From JABWCQ01 sp964530625 (lineage in GTDB: Bacteria; Electryoneota; RPQS01), in contig CAZHAK010000007.1 in assembly GCA_964530625.1 (NCBI GenBank), forward strand, positions 67,616-131,615: a stretch of DNA of 64,000 bases, in the 5' to 3' direction. This document shows positions 43,393-52,221 of the stretch, one piece after another. Position 1 is the first letter of the stretch. Every line of letters begins with the position of its first letter. The position numbers and the translations under genes were made by a program. The notes below the pieces were generated by a model. That model did no database searches. It saw only the letters and a list, made by a program, of their open reading frames with translations, and had not been told where the DNA came from.

Positions 43393-46300
43393 GTGGCCCG
43401 CAACACGTTCACAACGTGCGTTTTTAGTTTCACCTTGCTCTGCCTCTATGCCGAGTGTGGTTTGAGTCAGAGTCTTTCGGTTGTCTTACAGGATACTACC
43501 ACAACACAAAACAAAGCTCCGGGATTTATCACCGGAGCTTTTTTGGTTTCTAATACGGACTCAACCGAACAACGCCTTGTCGAAGAGATTCAAATTCCCG
43601 ACGGGTGGAGGTTGATTATCGAAGCCGGAAGCTTTGATCTGGAGCCGCTCGAAGATGAAGTCCGTCTGGTGGCGGTGGCGATTCCAAAGGGCGCTTTGCC
43701 CGGTGACTATACCATCAATTACCGCGTACACAATCCAGAGAGTCTCAACTCAGTCCGGGAAGCCACTCTGCGCATTTCTGTCATACCGACAACGACCGTA
43801 GATATGTCTGTGGTCAGCGCCCCTAAAGTTGTAGAAGCAGGGACAAACTACGCCGTAAAATTCCAAGCTGTCCATACCGGCAATGAAGCGGCATTGATTG
43901 ATCTCGTAGTGCGCAGCTCAGCGGGCTACAAAGTGAAGCTTGACTCCGCCGAAGTCTCCCTCGAACCTGGTCAGACCATAGAAATTACTGCGGTAGTTGC
44001 AACCGTTGCCAACGTCGTCGTACAGAAGTCGGATCGCTTGATTCTTTCCGCAACCGTGCGCGGAGATTCGCTTGCAAAAGAAGCGAAGGTTTACTCCGTA
44101 GTTGAAGTCATTCCCGCACCGGCGAAGAGCACCGCGCAATATCACAGACTTCCTTCACATCTCACGACTCGCTATGTCGGTGATGATAAACAAGGAGGGA
44201 CGCAAGTCGAGTTAGCAGGATCCGGCATTCTCGACGACGAAGGACGCGTCCGTCTGGACTACCTCTATAGAGGTCCGAGCACATTTGAAAACAACGTCTT
44301 TGGATACAGAGATGAGTTCACTTTGAAAGTCGAAACCGATAACGTATTCGTCACGGCAGGCGATCATGTCGTGAGTCTTTCAAGATTGCTTGAGCGGGGC
44401 CGACTCGGCAGAGGCCTAAGCGGCAACGTGACAAGAGGCGCGCTGGAAGCCGGCGCGATAGGCTTTCAATCACGACCCCAATACTTGAAATACGACGGAT
44501 ACGGCGGATTTGTTAGCGCAACCCTCAACTCCAGCGCCAAAGCGCGCGCGAATTTCTTCAGCAAGAACACGGAGCGGACAACGAGCGACCTGATGAGTTT
44601 CGCAACTGTCGTCACTCCCGTGCGCGGCTGGAAGGCGGATGCCGAATTTGCCGTCGGATCCAAAGACTCCTCGTCCGCCAATCTGCCACAAGCCCTGTTC
44701 GGCAAGATTGACGGAACTATAAATGGAGTCAAACTGTCGCTGCAAAAATATTATGCGAACCGTGAATTCGCTGGATCCATTCAAGATTTGGATCAAAGTC
44801 TCGTGGACATTTTCGCGCCTCTGCCCATGAACTTCGGCTATACAATCGCCTACCAGAGATATGCGCAAAACCTGAAAAAAGACGAGAGCTTCTCGTCAGC
44901 TCCTCGCGAAGAGCAAATCAGAACCGGTATCATCTACAGAAACCCCGTTCTGCTAACCGGATCAGTCGATATTGAATCCTATCGCCGCGTCGACGGCTTG
45001 GCTGAGCCGGACTTTGATAATCATCGGCTGTTTGTCATCACCAGATTACAGCGCTCGTTTCGTCGCGCCTCCGTTAACACAGTCATTACCCGTGGAATTG
45101 GAAAAGACCGCCTGACCGATTCTTCACCAGAGTTCGAAAACTATCGGCTCGGTGTTGATCTTCGACTCAACAATCGCCAGAAATTTGGCGCATGGTTTCA
45201 ACTCGGACACGCAGGCTATTCGATCAACGCTCGCCGTAACCGAATCATTGGCTTCAATACCGAACACAGCGTCATCCGCAACATGCTTTTCCGCGCAAGC
45301 CTGCAAGCCACAGACCGCGACGACTCAGGAAACTTCGAGTCCACACAATTCGACGTCTCATGGCAATACATGCCGGCAAAGGGCCACGTCATCGCTATCA
45401 AATTACGACAACTTGACCTCGGCGATCTTGGTATTGAGGGAACGTCGTCCTATCTGCTAAGTTATCAGATTCCGCTGGCCGTCCCACTGCGCAGAAAAAA
45501 TTATCTCGGTTCCATACAGGGGAGACTTTACGACGCCGATGATTCCGGAAGCGCGGGAATTCCCGGAGCACTGCTGCGCATGGGCGAACGCACAACGTTG
45601 ACCGATGCCACAGGTAAATACGTGTTCCGCTCAGTTCAGCCCGGCTATCGTCACTTGCAGGTGGACAATGCCGCGATCGGACTCAATCGCGTCACCTTGC
45701 AACGGATGCCGTTAGAAATCGTCGTTCGTGGCGGCAAAACCGAGTCAACCGATATCGCAGTCGTAAAAAGCTGCACGATTGCCGGTGTCGTTAAAGTGTA
45801 TGGCCATACAACAAAAAGCACCAAGCGCGGACTCTTGCTCGAAGGGGATCGACTCGATTCTCTTAACACAGATGCATCGGCAATAGTTCCCAGTCACGAA
45901 ATCGCGAACTGCCCGCTAAAACTTGTCAATGGCGATGAAGTCGTGTTTGCAACTACGGACAAGCAGGGTCATTTTGAAGTCAGTAAATTGCGACCTGGCC
46001 ATTGGAGCGTCTCCGTTCCCAGCTATGCACTGCCCGACTTCCATCGCTTGGAACATGACTTCTTAGAGTGTGAGTTGGAACCTGGTCAGACAGAGACAAT
46101 AAACGTTCGTGTAATCCCCCGTACGCGGCGACTTGTCATCAAGGAGTCCGGCACCCTTCGTTTAGCAGAATTGTCAACTGAGAAACTCGCCAAGCTACCT
46201 GCACTCGAGCAACCAAAGCCGCGATTTCCGTCCGCTCCGAAACCCGTCAAAAAAGAGTTGACTCAAGCGAGTGCATTACCCCTTGACGATGGCGTTTGGT

Positions 46301-46857
46301 TCGTGCAAGTAGGTGCGTTTAGAGAGCAGGCCAACTCTGATCGCATGGCCGCGATGCTCAAAAGTGCAGGCTACACGATAAACTTCGTGCCACTTGCGCT
46401 TGCCGAAGGAACAATAATACAAGTGCGAGTTGGCGCTTTTTCCAGCGAACAAATCGCAAATGAAGTGGCAATTACGCTGCGCGACGAAATGAACCTGCCC
46501 ACGCTGGTGATTACCTCGCGGAAGCCGACGCAAAACGAGTCACAGCTCTTAGACAATAACAAGGCGTCGTTGGCGAAAAGAGAAATTGAACTTTCAGTCA
46601 TCGCTCAATCAACCGCGACAGGCAAATGGTTTGTTCAGGTCGGGGCCTTCCGCAACCCGCAAAACGCAAAACGGATGATCGAGTTCTTGGATCGACTTAA
46701 TCTTGTCTATAAGCTTGTGCCCAAAAGCTCTGACAGTAACTCACTTACGCAAGTCAGAGTTGGTGGATTCCTGACAAAGTCAGATGTCAAGAAGATGTCT
46801 GTCGTGCTTGACTCGATTTTGAACACTCAGACTCTAATCATACTTGATCCAAACTGA
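43393..46857 (+). CDS. Usher-like outer-membrane barrel protein with two SPOR domains
   Basis: This 1154-residue protein starts at GTG 43393 with a signal peptide ending near GLSQ. About residues 28-235 form two or three Ig-like (NEW3-type) domains. About 250-705 is a long run of amphipathic strands consistent with an outer-membrane barrel. Residues 708-790 (GSIQGRLYDADDSGSAGIPG, then TDATGKYVFRSVQPG) and about 795-905 are carboxypeptidase-regulatory/Cna-B-like domains. Two SPOR domains end it (about 967-1038 and 1077-1152; WFVQVGAFR twice). SPOR domains bind peptidoglycan stripped of stem peptides. Position after a chaperone-like gene suggests an usher-like assembly platform. The usher role is inferred; the SPOR domains are clear. 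Confidence 0.75.
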   Translation: MARNTFTTCVFSFTLLCLYAECGLSQSLSVVLQDTTTTQNKAPGFITGAFLVSNTDSTEQRLVEEIQIPDGWRLIIEAGSFDLEPLEDEVRLVAVAIPKGALPGDYTINYRVHNPESLNSVREATLRISVIPTTTVDMSVVSAPKVVEAGTNYAVKFQAVHTGNEAALIDLVVRSSAGYKVKLDSAEVSLEPGQTIEITAVVATVANVVVQKSDRLILSATVRGDSLAKEAKVYSVVEVIPAPAKSTAQYHRLPSHLTTRYVGDDKQGGTQVELAGSGILDDEGRVRLDYLYRGPSTFENNVFGYRDEFTLKVETDNVFVTAGDHVVSLSRLLERGRLGRGLSGNVTRGALEAGAIGFQSRPQYLKYDGYGGFVSATLNSSAKARANFFSKNTERTTSDLMSFATVVTPVRGWKADAEFAVGSKDSSSANLPQALFGKIDGTINGVKLSLQKYYANREFAGSIQDLDQSLVDIFAPLPMNFGYTIAYQRYAQNLKKDESFSSAPREEQIRTGIIYRNPVLLTGSVDIESYRRVDGLAEPDFDNHRLFVITRLQRSFRRASVNTVITRGIGKDRLTDSSPEFENYRLGVDLRLNNRQKFGAWFQLGHAGYSINARRNRIIGFNTEHSVIRNMLFRASLQATDRDDSGNFESTQFDVSWQYMPAKGHVIAIKLRQLDLGDLGIEGTSSYLLSYQIPLAVPLRRKNYLGSIQGRLYDADDSGSAGIPGALLRMGERTTLTDATGKYVFRSVQPGYRHLQVDNAAIGLNRVTLQRMPLEIVVRGGKTESTDIAVVKSCTIAGVVKVYGHTTKSTKRGLLLEGDRLDSLNTDASAIVPSHEIANCPLKLVNGDEVVFATTDKQGHFEVSKLRPGHWSVSVPSYALPDFHRLEHDFLECELEPGQTETINVRVIPRTRRLVIKESGTLRLAELSTEKLAKLPALEQPKPRFPSAPKPVKKELTQASALPLDDGVWFVQVGAFREQANSDRMAAMLKSAGYTINFVPLALAEGTIIQVRVGAFSSEQIANEVAITLRDEMNLPTLVITSRKPTQNESQLLDNNKASLAKREIELSVIAQSTATGKWFVQVGAFRNPQNAKRMIEFLDRLNLVYKLVPKSSDSNSLTQVRVGGFLTKSDVKKMSVVLDSILNTQTLIILDPN

Positions 46858-46888
46858 GTTCGATGAGTGACATCCCATAAACTAAAAC

Positions 46889-46918
46889 GGGTCAGCCTAT
46901 TTGGCTAACCCATTTTTT
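46889..46918. terminator. Terminator of the fimbrial-like operon
   Basis: GGGTCAGCC and GGCTAACCC pair with one mismatch around a 5-base loop (46889-46911) and are followed by CATTTTTT. It also lies just beyond the leftward kinase gene that ends at 46930 and could serve it, since ACTAAAA precedes the left arm. Confidence 0.8.
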
Positions 46919-46929
46919 AACTCCCGAAT

Positions 46930-48933
46930 CTATGCTGGTTTCAATGGTAACCGTATCATCACTCTCGTTCCCTCCCCGAGCTTCGATTCCAGTTGCACGT
47001 CTCCTCCATGCTCCTGTGCGATTTGATACGCGATAGTCAACCCAAGCCCAACGCCGACTCCGACGCCCCATGTCGTGAACCCCGGTTCAAATATGCGCTG
47101 CTGCATGTTCTCAGGTATTCCGATTCCGGTATCAAGAAAACTGATGGTTGCGAATTCGCGGTCGGATCTAGTCTGAATGGTAATCGTTCCCGCGTCCGTG
47201 ATGGCATGATTCGCGTTGCTCAAGAGCTGGAGAAACATCTGATTCAACTTAGCCGGATAACATAACAAACTTGGAATGTGCCCAAAGTCCTTAACGATTT
47301 GTATACCGCTTTTACGCTCGTGGTAAAAAACCGAAAGCGTTTCCTCCATCATGTCGTGAATGTCTGCGAACTGCTTGTCCGATTCGTCCAACCGTATAAA
47401 ATTTTTCATTTTCGATACGATCCCCGCCACGCGAAACGATCCTTCGAAAATGACGCGTTCGCTTCTGCTAAGCAAACTCATGAGTTCCTGAATCCGCTCT
47501 GTTTGCATGGTTGCGGGCAATCCCTTGATTTCGTTGTCAAGTCGTTCCACGCATGTCCGCACATTCATACTCGAACTCTGCACCGCCGAAATCGGATTGT
47601 TAAACTCGTGCGCGATCCCAGCCACAAATCTTCCCATCGACGCCATTTTCTCAGACTGAATAAGCCGGGCTTGAGCGGCGCGCAATTCGAGATTCGTGTG
47701 ATGTAACGCCTCATTTGATTTCTCTAATTCAGCATTGCTTCGCGCAATATCCGTCAAGGCTCGTTTTAGCGCGCCCTCCGCGTCTTTGCGTGCGGTAATA
47801 TCCGTGACGACGCCCTCGATGGCCGTCACTTGTCCGGTCACTGATCGTTCCGCCCACAAACTCGCTTGCACGTAGAACTCAGTGTTATCCCGTCTCCGAA
47901 AGCAAAATTCATCTGTTAACTCTCCCCGCTCTGAAAGAATTCTCATCACCCGATCACGATCACTTGGATAGCGATACACCTGCTCTCCGATGTTCGTTAT
48001 CTCTGCTCTCGCCTGAGCTTCGGTGTCATAACCCATCATCTTGATCAGCGCGCGGTTTGCCGCGACGACCTGTCCTTGGGGAGTCGTGCGGACGATTCCC
48101 GTGGTGGCATGCTCAAAAATTCCGCGATATCGTCCTTCACTGTCACGCAAGGCAGTCTCGGCTTGCTCTCTCCGTTGAATGTCGGCGATTAAGCTGCTCT
48201 GCATACTACGAAAGCTGTCGGCAAGGCGGCCTAACTCATCCCGCGATCTATAGTCCAACACCGCGTCCAATTTACCCCTCGCAATAGACTCCGTTACGTC
48301 GGTGATTCGGCGCAATGGACGCACTACCGCACCGATGAGGCCAAAAGTGATAATCAGCATTAAACTGATACAAAGAATGATCGCGAATCGCATGTGTATC
48401 TGCGACTTCGTTCTTGATCTGCGAGCGTCCTCGAATGCTTGATCCATGCTCGCTTCCAACCGAACCGCCGATTCTAACAGCAAGTTGTTCAGCCGCCCGT
48501 AGCGACGGTTCATTTCCTCTACTTTCGGATACATTTCTTCGTTCAGTTCGTGAACTATCAGTTGCATGGTCAGCGAACGCGCCAATGTGCTATAGCCGCT
48601 GAAAGCTTCATCGATCTCATCAATGAGTGCCGTGTGTATGGGCAGAAGTGTCTTCATCGAAACAATGAGGGCCTCGACCTCTAATGTCAACTCGTCTGCT
48701 TCGAGAATCATATCGGCGTCTTGCAGGACGATTGAATTCTGCAGAATATGCCGAATTCGCAGAGTGAGTGTTTCCAACTCATGACTAAGACGCACCGCAG
48801 GAAAGGCCGTGACCTCAATTCGATCCGCCAGCGCGGCGTTGCGAGAGGCTTGATAATAAGAAATGCCGTAAATAACGACAAATGCCATTGCGGCGAGCAA
48901 TGGCATGGACATGATCTTGTGTGTGAATCTCAT
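46930..48933 (-). CDS. Membrane sensor histidine kinase (HAMP-PAS)
   Basis: This 667-residue kinase has a membrane segment at about 8-25, a helical periplasmic domain (about 30-185), a second membrane segment (about 187-208), a HAMP domain (208-262; VVRPLRRITDVTESIARGKL), a PAS domain (about 270-395) and a coiled coil. The HisKA domain has FVAGIAHEFNNP (His442), and the HATPase domain has DTGIGIPE and FEPGFTTWGVGVGVGLGL. The HisKA-HATPase half closely resembles that of the kinase at 52222. No receiver is fused or adjacent. It is the last gene of a three-gene set with a porin and a phosphate-binding-like protein, which may feed it its signal. Confidence 0.9.
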   Translation of the reverse strand: MRFTHKIMSMPLLAAMAFVVIYGISYYQASRNAALADRIEVTAFPAVRLSHELETLTLRIRHILQNSIVLQDADMILEADELTLEVEALIVSMKTLLPIHTALIDEIDEAFSGYSTLARSLTMQLIVHELNEEMYPKVEEMNRRYGRLNNLLLESAVRLEASMDQAFEDARRSRTKSQIHMRFAIILCISLMLIITFGLIGAVVRPLRRITDVTESIARGKLDAVLDYRSRDELGRLADSFRSMQSSLIADIQRREQAETALRDSEGRYRGIFEHATTGIVRTTPQGQVVAANRALIKMMGYDTEAQARAEITNIGEQVYRYPSDRDRVMRILSERGELTDEFCFRRRDNTEFYVQASLWAERSVTGQVTAIEGVVTDITARKDAEGALKRALTDIARSNAELEKSNEALHHTNLELRAAQARLIQSEKMASMGRFVAGIAHEFNNPISAVQSSSMNVRTCVERLDNEIKGLPATMQTERIQELMSLLSRSERVIFEGSFRVAGIVSKMKNFIRLDESDKQFADIHDMMEETLSVFYHERKSGIQIVKDFGHIPSLLCYPAKLNQMFLQLLSNANHAITDAGTITIQTRSDREFATISFLDTGIGIPENMQQRIFEPGFTTWGVGVGVGLGLTIAYQIAQEHGGDVQLESKLGEGTRVMIRLPLKPA

Positions 48934-48971
48934 AAGACTGCTGCTAAGAACAGGTTATCGAGTGATGTAAA

Positions 48972-49394
48972 TCACTTTATGTCTATTTTGCAAACTTGCT
49001 TTGAAGAGGGTATCGAGGAAACATAACCGATCGCGCCTGGTGTCTGAGCAACAAATTCGATCAGATCGGCCTCACGCTCGAATGACTTTGGTGGCACACC
49101 GCGGCCTGTAAAGACGGCCTGTTTCCAGTAGGTTGAAAATTGCGAGGGGTCCCGATCCAAGAAATTTTTCATGAACGCCTTGTGAACGCCGCCCGATCTA
49201 AGACTCACCGGAACTACCAGCGATCCGTCCGACCATTGCAACTTCTTCCCCAGAAAAATCCGCTCGACTGCCTCGCGGTCAAGCTTTGTTTCCGAGACAC
49301 TGTTGTTGGCAATGATGAAAACCTGTGCCGACGCGAAATGAACGATGCCACTCAGCAGAAGAACACAAATAAATATGCTGACAATCCCCTTCAT
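48972..49394 (-). CDS. Small periplasmic phosphate-binding-like protein
   Basis: This 140-residue secreted protein has a signal peptide (MKGIVSIFICVLLLSGIVHF, cleavage near ASA). The mature part starts QVFIIANNSVSETKLDREAV and contains AVERIFLGKKLQWSDGS, FWKQ-like YWKQAVFTGRG, and TPGAIGYVSS near the end. These are the features of short proteins related to the PstS/PBP-like phosphate-binding fold, only half the usual PstS length. Such proteins often lie next to a porin and a sensor kinase, as here. It is probably a periplasmic ligand binder for the kinase. The start overlaps the porin stop (TAATG). There is no ABC transporter nearby. Confidence 0.75.
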   Translation of the reverse strand: MKGIVSIFICVLLLSGIVHFASAQVFIIANNSVSETKLDREAVERIFLGKKLQWSDGSLVVPVSLRSGGVHKAFMKNFLDRDPSQFSTYWKQAVFTGRGVPPKSFEREADLIEFVAQTPGAIGYVSSIPSSKQVCKIDIK

Positions 49395-50704
49395 TAGAAA
49401 TGCACCGTGGTTTTCAACAACAACGCGTTCCAGTATCGGACTAGCTTTTCTTTCTGATAATCTTCGAATATCCTGATATCCTCTCGCAACGCCACTCCAT
49501 CAAGATAGTGATACTCCGCCTTTACTAACCAATGGTCTGACAAGTCCACCCGAGCGTTAAACACCAAATCTCGCTCCCAAGCGAGATACGCAGGCAGTCC
49601 TTGTTCGGTCGCGAAGTTTCCGTTGCGGTCATTGGAATTGGCGTGGAATACTGAGTAGTATGATCCGCACGTTAACCAACTGTTGATGCGATAGCTCCCC
49701 ATCGCGTAGAAACCGTCTTCCCTGTTGGCGTGCCCGAGTCCTTGATCAAGAACAAGCGTGTTGTACTCCGCCGCAGTGGTGAAGCGATTCCAAATGTATT
49801 CTACAGAGAAGGAAGCAATCTGATCAATATGAAACTCATTATTAAAAGTCACCTGCGTCGTAAACTCTCGTAACGTTCCGTTGCTGTCTGTCACAGAAAG
49901 TGCATATTGCCAACGCGTGGACATGTCAAATTCACCGAAAAACCAGGTTGTGCCCAATCGCAACCCCGGCACCGAAGGCGACCATGTAAACGCGCCGCCA
50001 TAGACCACAGGAAACTGCACTTTCTCGTCATAAGAGCCAAGGAACTGAATGGTGGCGGTGGCTGTATCGGCGCCGTGCTGCGTTGCGTAGCCGCGACGAA
50101 TTTCATTTGCGGCGAAAAGACCGTTGGAATCAAAAACATTACCCCAAAAGCCCTTCGAAGGATTCGGCACATTCAAAGTCCCGCAATAGACTTCATAGTC
50201 GAAATATCCGGTGCCACGCAGCGGAAGATTGCCATACAAACTGATACCTTCCTGTGCCAGCACGAAATCCCGCTGATCTTCTACGTAAACACTCTGTGGC
50301 AGCAAAATACTTGTGCGAAGCATATCAATATCGCGGCCTTGATTATACAATCCCAGCGGAAGTTTAATCTTCCCAGCGCGAATGCCCAAGTAATCCCGCC
50401 AATGATAGTCGCCCATCGCCCAATCTACAAACACCTGATTGTTGCCTTCTTCACCCAAGTCCCGGGCTAAAAGCTGAATTCCTACTCGAAGCTGGTTCGA
50501 CGGATTCGCTTGCACCACGATGCCCGTTTCGTTTAACTCAAAGCTACCCTCTTTGGACTTATCCACCAGAAAATGATTGCCCGACGAGATCAAGAACCCT
50601 TGGCTCACGAAACCGCTTGTGTAAAGATCGAACTCTTGCGCATGGGAATATGAATAAACCGCCACAATTGCGATCAACAATAGTCGGAAGGGTGCGGGAA
50701 ACAT
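49394..50704 (-). CDS. Outer-membrane porin-like beta-barrel protein
   Basis: This 436-residue protein has a signal peptide (MFPAPFRLLLIAIVAVYSYS, then HAQEFDLY). The rest is strand-rich, with alternating aromatic and polar residues. Segments such as YLGIRAGKIKLPLGLYNQGRD resemble porins of the phosphate-selective OprO/P-like or general beta-barrel type. It would be a diffusion channel. The frame opens at 50743, but ATG at 50704 is preferred because GGAG lies nine bases upstream and the signal peptide begins there. It is first in the operon with the phosphate-binding-like protein and the kinase. Confidence 0.75.
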   Translation of the reverse strand: MFPAPFRLLLIAIVAVYSYSHAQEFDLYTSGFVSQGFLISSGNHFLVDKSKEGSFELNETGIVVQANPSNQLRVGIQLLARDLGEEGNNQVFVDWAMGDYHWRDYLGIRAGKIKLPLGLYNQGRDIDMLRTSILLPQSVYVEDQRDFVLAQEGISLYGNLPLRGTGYFDYEVYCGTLNVPNPSKGFWGNVFDSNGLFAANEIRRGYATQHGADTATATIQFLGSYDEKVQFPVVYGGAFTWSPSVPGLRLGTTWFFGEFDMSTRWQYALSVTDSNGTLREFTTQVTFNNEFHIDQIASFSVEYIWNRFTTAAEYNTLVLDQGLGHANREDGFYAMGSYRINSWLTCGSYYSVFHANSNDRNGNFATEQGLPAYLAWERDLVFNARVDLSDHWLVKAEYHYLDGVALREDIRIFEDYQKEKLVRYWNALLLKTTVHF

Positions 50705-50828
50705 AACACGCGACTCCGTCGAAGAAAGATTTGATTTTATCATGTGACAAGATAGTCTATGTAGCCGAGAGACTCAAATTTCCTTATTCTTGCAGATTGA
50801 CCCACTTGAATATCAACTGGGAACCCTG

Positions 50829-51752
50829 TCAAAACTTAGCCGTAACAGAAATACCCGGTGCCTGTCCAAATACGCTGGAATAAGGACGAACTGTGAGCCA
50901 TTGCATCCGATGTTTTCCCGCAAGCGCGTCCGCGACAACGTATCCATAAACTCCGCCAACCCAAACGTCCGACGGCCAGTGCCAACGGCTGTCAATGCGC
51001 TCTATGCCCACTGAAGCCGCGCTGATGTAAAGCAGAATATCTACTGGCACAAAGTGGATATGCTCATCCATGACACGGGCAATTTGAAAAGCGTGCGACG
51101 TATGCCCCGAAAAAAAAGATTGCCCGGGCGTGAAGAAGTTCCAATAGTCCGATTCATACCCGTTCAATGGCCGAGGCCGGCCCGTCATCTTGTTCGTGGC
51201 GACTTTCGGAGGACCGGCAATTAGATAGCTTTCCAATATCTCCGAACTCATTCTGGCTAACCACTCAAACCCGATAATATACGAGAGAGCCGCTGTACCA
51301 AGAAAATACTTATTCATCGTTGCCTGTCGCCCTACAGGCTCCAGCAACTCCCCCAGTTCATGAAGCGGTTGCAATGGCCACTTCTCGCCGTTGCGCCGCA
51401 CTCCTGACGCAATTTCATCGTCAAGAAAATAGACCGCCGCGCCAATCGCGGCAACACCCGCGATCACAAGCGCTGATCTGGTCGAAAAACGGGTCGGCGA
51501 AGAGTAAACCCAAACGGCATCCGAGACTCCAGCCTTTCCCACGAATTTCACATCCTTTGCGATGTTTCTCCGAAAGACCGATTTGCCCAATGCTCTGTCC
51601 CCGTACGCTCGCTTCGGAGCTTGGATGGAATCATTCGTCGTCAAAACCAAAGCCGAGCGTCCCAGTGACGCCTGCGTCGTCGGCTGAGCTTCGGTAAAAC
51701 TCGCGTTTGACTGAGCAAACAACAACAATAGAAAGAGACGTAGCAACATCAA
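50829..51752 (-). CDS. PAP2-family membrane phosphatase
   Basis: This 307-residue protein has a signal peptide (MMLLRLFLLLLFAQSNASF) and several hydrophobic segments. The PAP2 motifs are present in order: KMTGRPRP (motif 1), FFSGHTSHAF (motif 2) and SRWHWPSDVWVGGVYG (motif 3), with the catalytic histidines. These enzymes remove phosphate from lipid phosphates such as undecaprenyl pyrophosphate or phosphatidic acid, usually facing the periplasm. It stands alone and is divergent from the kinase at 52222. The substrate cannot be set from the sequence. Confidence 0.88.
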   Translation of the reverse strand: MMLLRLFLLLLFAQSNASFTEAQPTTQASLGRSALVLTTNDSIQAPKRAYGDRALGKSVFRRNIAKDVKFVGKAGVSDAVWVYSSPTRFSTRSALVIAGVAAIGAAVYFLDDEIASGVRRNGEKWPLQPLHELGELLEPVGRQATMNKYFLGTAALSYIIGFEWLARMSSEILESYLIAGPPKVATNKMTGRPRPLNGYESDYWNFFTPGQSFFSGHTSHAFQIARVMDEHIHFVPVDILLYISAASVGIERIDSRWHWPSDVWVGGVYGYVVADALAGKHRMQWLTVRPYSSVFGQAPGISVTAKF

Positions 51753-52221
51753 GGAGAGTTAAGCTAGAGCGGCATTGGGCGTATGGAGACGTTTGAAGGT
51801 TCTATGTACATTTGATTATTAACAATTACAACCCTAACATACGCACGACGGAATCTCGGCACCGTTCCATAAACACATGTAATTACAAAAGTTTCACTAA
51901 ATCAAGCCAATGCTCTTCTCAAAATTTCCCATCCGGCTCTGTGAACTTCCTCTTCTTTTCCCATGATGCCGCAAAATCGGTACGATGTAAGAGTACTTTC
52001 GCCGCTCAAGCTCACATTCTTGATGGTGTGGTATATCATATTGTTTTATATTTACTTACGAGGCGACTTAGTTTAAGATGGTGGGCCATTCCATTCTCAG
52101 TTAACGTGCAAATCCGAGAATATCTTTGTATGTTGACGGGTACTCTGAAGCACAGCTTGAAACAGGTAGAGGCTGGTCCGGAGTCCAAAACCACGCAGCC
52201 GCTCCATACACAGAGCTCATT
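51753..52221. other. Divergent intergenic region upstream of the long signalling operon
   Basis: 469 bases, AT-rich between about 51800 and 52070. No frame with a start, ribosome site and protein-like composition was found. The frame at 51812-52231 is rejected as non-coding. Promoters for the PAP2 gene (left) and the eight-gene operon (right) must lie here. I could not pick a convincing hexamer pair. Confidence 0.6.
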
